Shown: one piece after another, positions 16,664 through 24,756 of the stretch
Position numbering within the stretch: the first letter of the stretch is position 1
Layout of the letters: every line of letters begins with the position of its first letter
NCBI GenBank assembly: GCA_050182275.1
Contig: JBFXCK010000012.1
Coordinates: forward strand, 1 to 57,833
DNA length: 57,833 bases
Reading direction: 5' to 3'
DNA from: JBFXCK01 sp050182275
GTDB taxonomy: Bacteria; Pseudomonadota; Alphaproteobacteria; SHNJ01
The notes under the pieces: generated by a model
Seen by the model: the letters and a program-made list of their open reading frames with translations, nothing else
Database searches by the model: none
What the model was told of the DNA's origin: nothing
Translations under genes and position numbers: made by a program

Positions 16664-16692
16664 TTTAAAGAATCATGCAAGGAAGATGCCAA
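16664..16692 (-). promoter_or_regulatory. Predicted promoter of the RTX gene
   Basis: Read on the minus strand, TTGGCA (16692-16687) and TTTAAA (16669-16664) are separated by 17 nt, matching five and four of six consensus bases. The start point would fall near 16657, about 38 nt upstream of the RTX start codon. Confidence 0.45.
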
Positions 16693-16717
16693 AAGTATAG
16701 GTTTGGTTAATTCTTTC

Positions 16718-17719
16718 TTAAAGCCAGTTCTTGCGTTTGAAATAAAAATAGGGGCCGATGGCGGAAAGCAACATTAAAAACACTGACAGTGGATAGCCCC
16801 AGGGCTTGTCCAGCTCGGGCATAAAATGAAAATTCATCCCATACACGCTGGCGATTAAAGTAGGTGGCAGAAAAACCGTGGCGGCAACCGAAAAGATTTT
16901 AATGATTTTGGTTTGCTCAATATCAATCAAACCCAAAGTTGCATCAAGCAGGAAATTGACTTTGGTGTTTAAGAAATCGGCATGATCGCCCAAAAACCGC
17001 ACGTCGCGGATTAGGGTTTTAATATGCTCTTGCTGTTCGGCGTTAAGCCAGGAAGCGGCGCTGCTAAGAAAACTGAAAAACCGCGCTAAAGAAACCAAAC
17101 ATTCCCGCACCTTTGAATTCACATCGCCGATTTGGCCGAGGCGGGTTATCACTTGTTGTAAATCCACCGGCGGCGTATCGGCATCGGGCGTCTTGATCGA
17201 GTTGCGGAAAATCGCATTGGAAAGGTCGTCTAAATCATGGGTGGCTTTTTCCAGTAATTCCGAAATTTTATCAACGCTGGCGCCGACCAATAAAAAGAAA
17301 ATATCAACGCTTTTGCTGTCATTGCGGATGCGGGTAGCGCGGCTTAGCACGCTTTTAAAAGCCGGCGGATCGCTATAGCGCGCCGTAACCAGGATTTTAG
17401 GCGTTAAAATAAAAGTGATCGGCGAAATATCCATCGTTCCGCCCTCGCCCGGCAAGGGCAGGGAGGTGGTCATCACGCAAGCCTGGCCATTTTCGGTATA
17501 AAGGCGGCTGGAGGGTTCGATATCGCCCATATCTTCACGGGTGGGAACGGGGAAACCCAGAATTTGTTCAACCCATTTATCTTCGCTTAAAGGGGGGTTG
17601 CGCAAATCAATCCAGATCGAGTCTTGCGCATCCGGGTCATTGGCCGGGGCCAATAACATTTCCGGCGTGCGCTCGACCAGCGTATGGCTGCCGTTATTTT
17701 TGGTTAAAAGGGTAATCAT
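16718..17719 (-). CDS. corA: CorA-type magnesium/divalent cation channel
   Basis: A 333-residue CorA family protein. A large cytoplasmic N-terminal domain is followed by two C-terminal membrane helices. The family's GMN selectivity motif (SVYGMNFHFMPEL) closes the first helix, with the MPEL-type loop after it. The C-terminus is basic (YFKRKNWL), as in CorA. Known members are pentameric Mg2+ channels; zinc or cobalt transport by a relative cannot be excluded. A 98-nt gap separates it from the RTX gene downstream, so they are probably separate transcripts. It diverges from gmhA across 90 nt. Confidence 0.93.
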   Translation of the reverse strand: MITLLTKNNGSHTLVERTPEMLLAPANDPDAQDSIWIDLRNPPLSEDKWVEQILGFPVPTREDMGDIEPSSRLYTENGQACVMTTSLPLPGEGGTMDISPITFILTPKILVTARYSDPPAFKSVLSRATRIRNDSKSVDIFFLLVGASVDKISELLEKATHDLDDLSNAIFRNSIKTPDADTPPVDLQQVITRLGQIGDVNSKVRECLVSLARFFSFLSSAASWLNAEQQEHIKTLIRDVRFLGDHADFLNTKVNFLLDATLGLIDIEQTKIIKIFSVAATVFLPPTLIASVYGMNFHFMPELDKPWGYPLSVFLMLLSAIGPYFYFKRKNWL

Positions 17720-17809
17720 GGAATTATCCTTTAACTATAAACTAAAAAAGCGTATTGTTGGCTTGCAATTAAGGCCCATTTTTTAATAAAGCGGCGGTAC
17801 TGTGGATTC

Positions 17810-18460
17810 ATGAGCGCAAAACCGGAAACCCAATTTCTCCAGCATCTAGACGAGCATATCGAGCTGGCGGAAGCCACGCGGGCTTTAGCCAAGGATTATG
17901 CCCTTATCGCCGAAACCTGCGCCGGCGCTATTTTGCAGGGTAAAAAGATTTTATTCTGCGGCAATGGCGGCAGCGCCGCCGATGCCCAGCATTGGGCCGC
18001 CGAACTGGTTTCGCGCTTGCGGAAGGAGCGCTCGCCGATGCCGGCCCTAGCGCTCACCACCGACACTTCAGCCTTAACCGCCATTTTAAACGATTACGGC
18101 GCCGATCAGGTTTTCTCCAAGCAAATCGAGGCTTTGGCCAATCCCGGCGATATTTTGCTTGGCATCACCACTTCCGGCAATAGCGCCAATATCATCCGCG
18201 CCTTTCAAGCCGGGCGCAGCATGGGGACTTACAATCTTTTATTTACCGGCAATAAGGGCGGTAAATTATTGGGTGAATTGGCGCCCTTAAAGTTAATAGA
18301 TCGCGCCCTGGTTGTGGCCAGCAATTCGACCATGCGTATTCAAGAAATGCATATTCTATTGGCGCATAGCTTGTGTGCCCATATCGAAGATGCCTGGATC
18401 GCCAAATATGGCGCTGTGGGTAAGTTTGATCCCAAAAAGGCTAGGGATCAGGCGGCCTAG
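17810..18460 (+). CDS. gmhA: Phosphoheptose isomerase GmhA
   Basis: A 216-residue SIS-domain enzyme that converts sedoheptulose 7-phosphate to D-glycero-manno-heptose 7-phosphate, the first step to LPS core heptose. Family motifs are FCGNGGSAADAQHWAAEL (with the metal-ligand His and Glu), LALTTDTSALTAILNDYG, GITTSGNSANI and the C-terminal RIQEMHILLAHSLC (ligand Gln and His). Length is slightly above the usual 190-200. It diverges from corA. No other heptose genes (hldE, gmhB, hldD) are in the window, though an unusual HAD gene follows at 18626. Confidence 0.93.
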   Translation: MSAKPETQFLQHLDEHIELAEATRALAKDYALIAETCAGAILQGKKILFCGNGGSAADAQHWAAELVSRLRKERSPMPALALTTDTSALTAILNDYGADQVFSKQIEALANPGDILLGITTSGNSANIIRAFQAGRSMGTYNLLFTGNKGGKLLGELAPLKLIDRALVVASNSTMRIQEMHILLAHSLCAHIEDAWIAKYGAVGKFDPKKARDQAA

Positions 18461-18625
18461 ATAGCGGTTCCAAAAAACCTATAGTAAATCCAGGCTCAAA
18501 TTAACGAGTAATAAAATAACAAGTTAAATTGTGCGATGCACTGCTTTAATGCTGAAATTTGTTTTTTTATTCCTCAAGAAATGATATAAAAGAGCATCAT
18601 AAAAAATTAAACAGAGGGTGCTTGA
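18461..18625 (+). other. AT-rich intergenic region before the HAD gene
   Basis: This 165-nt region is clearly richer in A and T than its surroundings. It ends with GAGGG ahead of a GTG start. TATAAA near 18590 could be a -10 element, but the best -35 match lies 19 nt away, so no promoter is called. No convincing hairpin terminator for gmhA was found. Confidence 0.4.
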
Positions 18626-19666
18626 GTGACGGTACGGCTTAAACAGACGCATTATTCTCTCGCTGAAGTTGAGGAAGCGTTGCGTCGCGCCGATTTAGTC
18701 TCCATCCTGTCCGATTTTGATAATACGATCGCGGTTCCCGATCCCGATAGAATCGGCCGTACCGAACCATCGCCTGAAGTAGCGCGCGCTTGGAACCGTT
18801 TAGATGAGGTTATGCAAGGACGTGCCGTTATTCTCACCGCCCGCAATGCCGCCAATTGCCGCGATAACCATAATTCTCAATTACCGCTTGATGATCATAA
18901 GTTGATCCCTGTCTCCGGCCAAAATGGTTTTGAATTCGCTCATGGCGGCAGCAAGGAAACTGTACATACCTACAGCCGTGCTCAGCCGGGCTTTGACATT
19001 GCGCGGAATGCTATTGCTTATTTGAATGAAGTTATTGCCGGCATTCTAACGGAGCAAGGGGTTGTGGCCACTGTCGAACCCGGCAATCATATGAAATGCG
19101 CTATCTTTTTGTCTAAAGGGGGTAAGATCGGCGAGGTTGAAGTTGCTTATTTAACCCAGCGCGTGTGGCAGTGTTTGGAGGCGCAATTTCCCGCTGATAT
19201 TGCTCAAATGAAAGAGCATTTAGAAATTAAACCCGCGCCTTTAGGCGTGGATGTGGTTTGGAAAAAGCTGACTAAAGAAGATGCCGCTAAGGGCTTGTTT
19301 CAAGAATTCACCCGGGGGCAGCGCGGGAAGCAAATTGTTTTAATAACCGCCGGTGATCATCCAAAATATGACGGAGCAATGTTTAAAGGGGCAATAGCCT
19401 TTGGCAGGAAGTTGCCGGCGGTTGCTACTGTTATTAATATTGCTACCAGCATAGAAGCCGCTCAGCTTCCCGAATGCACTTTTTCTTTCGGCGCAGATGG
19501 TAAAGAAGCGGTTGCCGCGTATAATGGCTTTGTAGAAGGCACCTTATTACGCATCCTAAGCGCCAAATTTGATCCCACTAAAGACGCGGCCCGTGCCGAT
19601 CACCGTGTAGCGCCCGCAATTAGAAAGTTGCACTCTCGCAGAGAGCAACGGCTTCTTGTCCGCTAA
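18626..19666 (+). CDS. HAD-superfamily phosphatase, trehalose-phosphatase (OtsB)-like
   Basis: A 346-residue protein with the HAD motifs in order. Motif I is SDFDNTI (DxDxT type) near residue 30, motif II is VILTARN, a Lys-containing motif III lies in WKKLTKEDAAKGL and motif IV is AGDHPKYDGAMF. The general plan, including SGQNGFEFAHG and the KCAIFLSKGG segment in the cap, resembles OtsB-type sugar phosphatases. The match is remote and motif IV departs from the usual GDDxTDE. The substrate cannot be read from sequence. No trehalose-phosphate synthase is nearby. The start is GTG with GAGGG upstream. Its stop overlaps the stop of the convergent ankyrin gene. Confidence 0.7.
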   Translation: MTVRLKQTHYSLAEVEEALRRADLVSILSDFDNTIAVPDPDRIGRTEPSPEVARAWNRLDEVMQGRAVILTARNAANCRDNHNSQLPLDDHKLIPVSGQNGFEFAHGGSKETVHTYSRAQPGFDIARNAIAYLNEVIAGILTEQGVVATVEPGNHMKCAIFLSKGGKIGEVEVAYLTQRVWQCLEAQFPADIAQMKEHLEIKPAPLGVDVVWKKLTKEDAAKGLFQEFTRGQRGKQIVLITAGDHPKYDGAMFKGAIAFGRKLPAVATVINIATSIEAAQLPECTFSFGADGKEAVAAYNGFVEGTLLRILSAKFDPTKDAARADHRVAPAIRKLHSRREQRLLVR

Positions 19667-20244
19667 ATAGTGCGTCCGCCGCGCAAGGCTTCATCCATTT
19701 TTTTTCGGTAATTAATCATCGCTTGTTCCGCGTTTTCGCCCGCTTTATTTTTAATAGAAGTATCGGCGCCTTTGGAACGTAACATCTCCATTACCGCGCC
19801 CAGCAGAAATATAGAAGCCGATATATAGGGCGTGTTCCCTTCACTATCCGGCTGATCCAAGTTTATTTTCGGATGATCCAGCAGGTTTTTGAAAATAGCT
19901 CTGGCGCTTTCTTTTTCTTCCGGAGAAATCGCCAAAGCAATGGCAGTAACAGCTTTATGCAAATAGGTTGTAAAAGAGCTAGTGCCTTCACGTCCCCGGA
20001 TAATGTGGTTGGGGTCTTCACCGGCTTCTAGAAAAGCGGCAACGGCTTCCTGGTGGCGCTTTTGGAGCGCAAATGTCATCGGCGTGCCGCCAAAATTATT
20101 GGTTAGGTCTTTACAGGTTGGATCAGCGGCAAGCAAAGAGCGGATCCAAGCAACATCGCCAGCTTCAGCCGCTTTAAAAATATCGTGCGGGTAAGATTCC
20201 CATTCGCAAGTACCACCGGGCTGATATTTCATAGAACCGCTCAT
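19663..20244 (-). CDS. Ankyrin-repeat protein
   Basis: A 193-residue protein, probably cytoplasmic since no signal peptide or membrane helix is seen. Three to four degenerate ankyrin repeats are visible: DIFKAAEAGDVAWIRSLLAA, GGTPMTFALQKRHQEAVAAF with DPN, a longer middle unit, and GNTPYISASIFLLGAVMEML with GADTSIKNKAGE. Such repeats mediate protein binding. The partner is unknown. AAAGGAG precedes the ATG closely. It converges with the HAD gene with a 4-nt overlap at the stops and diverges from the fructokinase gene. In intracellular bacteria ankyrin proteins may be effectors, but nothing here shows secretion. Confidence 0.82.
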   Translation of the reverse strand: MSGSMKYQPGGTCEWESYPHDIFKAAEAGDVAWIRSLLAADPTCKDLTNNFGGTPMTFALQKRHQEAVAAFLEAGEDPNHIIRGREGTSSFTTYLHKAVTAIALAISPEEKESARAIFKNLLDHPKINLDQPDSEGNTPYISASIFLLGAVMEMLRSKGADTSIKNKAGENAEQAMINYRKKMDEALRGGRTI

Positions 20245-20354
20245 TATTTGGCTCCTTTGGAAGGTTGTTTCCTTTTTATATACAAAAAATCGCCGCTTGT
20301 AAAGGGGGGAGCGGGCGGGGTAATAATCCTCGCATTCTTAACAAAGGAAGCCGC

Positions 20355-21266
20355 ATGCGCATCGGGATCGATCTAGGGGGCACTAAAACCGAATTAATCG
20401 CCCTTGACCGTAAGAACGGGAAGGAGCTTTACCGTCACCGCGTTCCTACGCCCAAAGATGGTTATCAGGCGGTAATTGAAAATATCGCCACGCTGGTAAA
20501 CAATGCCGAAGAAACTTTAGGCAAAAAGGGCAGTGTCGGGATCGGCATTCCCGGCACGATTTCGCGGGATACCGGTAAAGTTAAAAACGCTAATTTATTA
20601 GTATTAAACGGCAAGCCCTTGGACAAGGATTTAGAGGCGTTGCTCAAGCGCCCGATCCGGGTCGCCAACGACGCTAATTGTTTCGCCGTTTCCGAAGCGC
20701 ATGATGGCGCAGGGGCGGGGGCGGAAGTGGTGTTTGGCGTGATTATCGGCACCGGCTGCGGCGGCGGCGTGGTGGTGCGCGGCCAGGCGGTCGGCGGCAT
20801 TAACGGCGTGGGCGGCGAATGGGGGCATAATCCCATTCCTTGGCCCAATAAGGATGAATATCCAGGGCCGGCTTGTTATTGCGGGCGCAGCGGCTGCATC
20901 GAAAAATATTTATCAGGCACCGGCTTTAAGGAAGAGTTCCAGCGTATTACGGGCCGCGAATTATCCACCCACGATATTATCGCCCATGCTGAAAATGGCG
21001 ACACGCAATGCGAAGATGCCTTGCAAAGATATGAGCACCGTATGGCTAAAAGCTTGGCGCATATTATCAATGTCTTGGATCCCGATGTGATTGTGCTAGG
21101 CGGCGGGATGAGCAATGTCGCCCGGCTTTATGCCAATGTGCCGAAAATCTGGGGCAAGTTTGTGTTTACCGATAATCCCAATATTCCAAACAAACTGCTG
21201 CCCGCGCGCCACGGCGATTCGTCGGGTGTTAGGGGCGCTGCTTGGCTATGGGATGGGCAGGATTAG
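20355..21266 (+). CDS. mak: ROK-family fructokinase, Mak-like
   Basis: A 303-residue sugar kinase that is strikingly similar to E. coli Mak (fructokinase/mannokinase). The phosphate motif IGIDLGGTKTE opens the protein. IIGTGCGGGVV, GEWGHNP and CYCGRSGC form the rest of the active site; His158, Cys174, Cys176 and Cys181 would bind the structural zinc. The end NVLDPDVIVLGGGMSNV and HGDSSGVRGAAWLW also match Mak. The start at 20355 follows AAAGGAAG; an earlier in-frame start at 20265 has no support. It produces fructose 6-phosphate or mannose 6-phosphate, which the convergent cupin isomerase could interconvert. Confidence 0.9.
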   Translation: MRIGIDLGGTKTELIALDRKNGKELYRHRVPTPKDGYQAVIENIATLVNNAEETLGKKGSVGIGIPGTISRDTGKVKNANLLVLNGKPLDKDLEALLKRPIRVANDANCFAVSEAHDGAGAGAEVVFGVIIGTGCGGGVVVRGQAVGGINGVGGEWGHNPIPWPNKDEYPGPACYCGRSGCIEKYLSGTGFKEEFQRITGRELSTHDIIAHAENGDTQCEDALQRYEHRMAKSLAHIINVLDPDVIVLGGGMSNVARLYANVPKIWGKFVFTDNPNIPNKLLPARHGDSSGVRGAAWLWDGQD

Positions 21267-21616
21267 GTGCGGTTATAAATATCCTCAACCCGCACAATAT
21301 CATCCTCGCCTAAATAACTGCCATATTGCACTTCGATCAAATGCAGCGGTTCTTTGCCCGGATTTTCAAGGCGGTGCTGAATGCCCAGCGGCAAGAAAAC
21401 ATATTGGCTGGGTTTTAAATCCAAAATTTCATCGCCCTTGGTGACGCGTGCGGTGCCCGATACCACCACCCAATGTTCCTCGCGCTTATGGTGATATTGC
21501 AGCGAAAGTTTTCCGCCCGGGTTGACGACAATACGTTTCACCTTATAGCCGGGGGATTCTTCCAAAACTTCGTAATGCCCCCAGGGGCGGTGGCCAACTT
21601 CACGCGCAGCACTCAT
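21263..21616 (-). CDS. Cupin mannose-6-phosphate isomerase (type II domain)
   Basis: A 117-residue single-domain cupin that matches the C-terminal isomerase domain of AlgA/ManC-type enzymes. It has RPWGHYEVLEE, YKVKRIVVNPGGKLSLQYHH, EEHWVVVSGTARVT and the second cupin motif with PLGIQHRLENPG. The His residues of these motifs bind the metal. The usual fused GDP-mannose pyrophosphorylase domain is absent, so it probably only interconverts mannose 6-phosphate and fructose 6-phosphate. The start at 21616 is chosen because AAAGGAG lies upstream; an in-frame start at 21658 has none. Its stop overlaps that of mak by 4 nt. Confidence 0.87.
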   Translation of the reverse strand: MSAAREVGHRPWGHYEVLEESPGYKVKRIVVNPGGKLSLQYHHKREEHWVVVSGTARVTKGDEILDLKPSQYVFLPLGIQHRLENPGKEPLHLIEVQYGSYLGEDDIVRVEDIYNRT

Positions 21617-21726
21617 TAAATACTCCTTTAAGCGATGATTTATGATGGTTTTATACAAAATTAGGGCTAAATCGTCCAGCTTTTCCTTGCTTTTGCTTTC
21701 TCTCCCCAGCCACGCTATAAAAAGCC

Positions 21727-23415
21727 ATGAGCGGAAAACTGAACCTTTTATTGGCGCAAATAAACCTGACGGTGGGCGATCTGGCCGGCAATGCGGCGAG
21801 ATTGTATAGCATTGCCGCGAAATTTCCGCGCATCGATTTAATCGCCACGCCTGAATTATCCCTAACCGGCTATCCGGTCGAAGATTTGGCCAATAATCGG
21901 ATGTTTTTGGCCGCCGTTAAGCAAACGGCTGAAAAGCTGGCCAAGGAATTAACCGGATTTCCTGGCATGATTGTTGGAGCACCCTGGGAAGATAACGGCA
22001 AGATATATAATGCCCTTTTGCTGCTGCATGAAGGCAAAGCGGCGCCCATTCACTATAAACATGAATTGCCCAATTACGGCGTGTTTGATGAGAGGCGCAA
22101 CTTTACGCCGGGGCCTTTAGCGGAACCGCTTTTTTTCAAAGGATTTAAACTGGGCTTATTAATTTGTGAAGATATGTGGGAAAAGACTTTATCTGCCCAT
22201 CATAAGGCCAAGGGCGCCGATATTTTACTGGCTTTAAACGGCTCGCCTTTCGCGCCGGCCAACATTATTGCACGGGAAGGCCATGCCAAAGCGCGGCAAG
22301 CCGAAACCGGCCTGCCTTTGCTTTATCTCAATCAAATCGGCGGGCAGGATGAAATCGTGTTCGATGGCGGGTCGTTTGTGCTGGATGCCAAGGGCCAGGA
22401 AATTTCCCGTGCCGCTTCTTTCCGCGAGCATTTTTTACCCGTGGTTATTACTAAGGAAGGAATTCAAGCCGCTGATAAAACAGAACGGCTGCCGGATGTT
22501 GCGGCTATTTATTATGCTTTGACGTTGGGCTTGCGCGATTATGTGCAAAAGAACGGCTTTGAAAAAGTTATTATCGGCTTATCCGGCGGGGTTGATTCAG
22601 CTTTGGTTGCCGCCTTGGCGGTTGATGCGTTGGGTTCAAAAAATGTGCGCGTAGTGATGTTGCAATCGCCCTATACTTCTTCCGACAGTTTAAACGATGC
22701 CGAGGCGGTGGCCGGGAATTTGGGATTAAGATTGGAAAATCTTTCCATTATTCCGGCGATGCGGACCCTCGATCAAAGTTTAGGGCTAACCTTAGAAGGT
22801 GCGCCCAAGGGGCTTACGGCGGAAAATATTCAATCCCGCCTGCGCGGCATGATGTTGATGGCGCTGGCCAATAGCAGCAATGCCTTATTGCTTTCCACCG
22901 CCAATAAATCGGAGGCCGCCACCGGCTATGGCACGCTCTATGGTGATTTATGCGGAGCGTTGGCGCCATTAAAAGATGTTTATAAAACCAAAGTCTATAA
23001 GCTTTGCCAATGGCGCAACCAAGACATACCCAATGGCGCTTTGGGCCCGAAAAGAATGATTATTCCGTCCCGCATTTTAACCAAGGCGCCGACCGCCGAG
23101 CTTCGCCCCAATCAAAAAGACGAAGACAGCTTGCCCCCTTATGAAACCCTCGATAAAATCTTAAAATTATGGGTGGAGGAAGAAGTGCCGCGTGAGGAAA
23201 TCATTGCTCAGGGGTTTGAGGCTATGCTGGTCGACAAGGTTTTACGCCTGGTTGATTTGGCCGAATATAAACGCCGCCAGGCCCCGCCGGGCTTAAAAAT
23301 TTCCAAGCGCGCCTTTGGCCGGGATCGGCGCTATCCCATCACCAACCGTTTTATTTTAGGGCAGGAAAATGATATAAAGGCCGCTCCAAAAACCAATAAG
23401 AAAGCATCATCATGA
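21727..23415 (+). CDS. nadE: Glutamine-dependent NAD+ synthetase
   Basis: A 562-residue two-domain enzyme for the last step of NAD synthesis. The N-terminal nitrilase domain releases ammonia from glutamine through Glu43, Lys111 and Cys147 (LLICEDMW). The C-terminal ammonia-dependent synthetase domain has the PP-loop SGGVDS at 286-291 and adenylates deamido-NAD. Length is typical for the short two-domain bacterial form. It overlaps gltX by 4 nt (ATGA), so translation is coupled. Confidence 0.96.
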   Translation: MSGKLNLLLAQINLTVGDLAGNAARLYSIAAKFPRIDLIATPELSLTGYPVEDLANNRMFLAAVKQTAEKLAKELTGFPGMIVGAPWEDNGKIYNALLLLHEGKAAPIHYKHELPNYGVFDERRNFTPGPLAEPLFFKGFKLGLLICEDMWEKTLSAHHKAKGADILLALNGSPFAPANIIAREGHAKARQAETGLPLLYLNQIGGQDEIVFDGGSFVLDAKGQEISRAASFREHFLPVVITKEGIQAADKTERLPDVAAIYYALTLGLRDYVQKNGFEKVIIGLSGGVDSALVAALAVDALGSKNVRVVMLQSPYTSSDSLNDAEAVAGNLGLRLENLSIIPAMRTLDQSLGLTLEGAPKGLTAENIQSRLRGMMLMALANSSNALLLSTANKSEAATGYGTLYGDLCGALAPLKDVYKTKVYKLCQWRNQDIPNGALGPKRMIIPSRILTKAPTAELRPNQKDEDSLPPYETLDKILKLWVEEEVPREEIIAQGFEAMLVDKVLRLVDLAEYKRRQAPPGLKISKRAFGRDRRYPITNRFILGQENDIKAAPKTNKKASS

Positions 23416-24752
23416 GCATTAAAGTCCGCGTTGCCCCCAGCCCCACCGGGCGCTTGCATATTGGCAATGCCAGGGCCGCCTTGGTTAATTACTTGTTCGC
23501 GCGCAAAGAAGGCGGGCATTTCATGCTGCGCATGGATGACACGGATTTAGAACGCTCGACCGCAGAATTCGAAGATTTTATTAAAAAAGATTTATCCTGG
23601 CTTGGATTGAAATGGGATTCTTATGCGCGTCAGTCCGACCGCATGGGCCGCTATCAGGAAGTGTTTGAAAAATTAAAAGCCATGGGGCGGTTATATCCGG
23701 CTTACGAAACGCCGGAAGAATTGGAAATTAAGCGGAAAATTCAATTATCACGCGGGCTTCCCCCCATTTATGACCGCGCTGCGCTTAAATTAAGCGATGC
23801 CGAAAAAAAGAAATTAGAAGCCGAAGGCCATAAACCGCATTGGCGTTTTTTGTTAAAGCATGAAGCGGTTGAATGGAACGATTTGGTGCGCGGCCCAACC
23901 CATTTCGAGGGCAGCAATTTAACCGACCCGGTTTTCTTCCGCGCCGATTTGCAGCCGGTTTATATGCTGGCCTCGGTGGTGGATGACGGCGATTTCGCCA
24001 TCAGCCATGTTATCCGCGGCGAAGACCATGTCACCAACACGGCGGTGCAAATTCAGCTTTGGCAGGCTTTGGGCTTTCCGGTGCCGCAATTCGGCCATTT
24101 CGCCATGATCGTGGATGCCAGCGGTGAAAAATTCTCCAAGCGTCTCGGCAGCATGTCGCTGCAAAATCTGCGCGATGAGGGGATTGAGGCAATGGCGATT
24201 TGCTCGTTATTGGCGCGGCTTGGCACGTCCGACCCCGTGGTGCCGCGCGCCACGATCGAGGAATTGGCAGGCGAGTTTGACCTTTCCACCTTTGGCCGCG
24301 CGCGGGCCAAGTTCGATAAAAATGATTTATTGATGCTAAACGCCAAAATTTTGCATCTAACTTCCTATGCAGAAGTGAAGGAGCGTTTGGCGCAAATAAA
24401 TCTGGGCCACATCACCGAGGAATTTTGGAACGCGGTGCGCGGCAATTTGAACAAGCTGTCCGACATCAAGGAATGGTGGGATGTGTGCCATCAGGCCATT
24501 ACCCCGGTGATTGAAGACCAATCTTTCATCACCGAAGCCGCAACGCTTTTGCCTGCCGAACCGTGGGATGTGAAGACGTGGAATCAATGGGTTGAGGCCG
24601 TTAAAAATAAAAGCGGGCGCAAGGGCAAAGCCTTATTCATGCCGCTTCGCAAAGCCTTGACCGCACGCGAACATGGGCCGGAATTGGCGGGGCTTTTACC
24701 CTTTATCGGCCGCGATAAATCGCTGGCCCGGCTTTCCGGCAAGGCGGCGTAA
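23412..24752 (+). CDS. gltX: Glutamyl-tRNA synthetase
   Basis: A 446-residue class I aminoacyl-tRNA synthetase. The HIGH motif is HIGN at 16-19 in PSPTGRLHIGN, and the KMSKS equivalent is KFSKR at 240-244. The C-terminal all-helical anticodon domain is present. Alphaproteobacteria often carry two GltX proteins, one of which may charge tRNA-Gln for later amidation; which of the two this is cannot be said. It is flanked by nadE (overlap) and cysS (gap of 4 nt). Confidence 0.95.
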   Translation: MSIKVRVAPSPTGRLHIGNARAALVNYLFARKEGGHFMLRMDDTDLERSTAEFEDFIKKDLSWLGLKWDSYARQSDRMGRYQEVFEKLKAMGRLYPAYETPEELEIKRKIQLSRGLPPIYDRAALKLSDAEKKKLEAEGHKPHWRFLLKHEAVEWNDLVRGPTHFEGSNLTDPVFFRADLQPVYMLASVVDDGDFAISHVIRGEDHVTNTAVQIQLWQALGFPVPQFGHFAMIVDASGEKFSKRLGSMSLQNLRDEGIEAMAICSLLARLGTSDPVVPRATIEELAGEFDLSTFGRARAKFDKNDLLMLNAKILHLTSYAEVKERLAQINLGHITEEFWNAVRGNLNKLSDIKEWWDVCHQAITPVIEDQSFITEAATLLPAEPWDVKTWNQWVEAVKNKSGRKGKALFMPLRKALTAREHGPELAGLLPFIGRDKSLARLSGKAA

Positions 24753-24756
24753 GATT

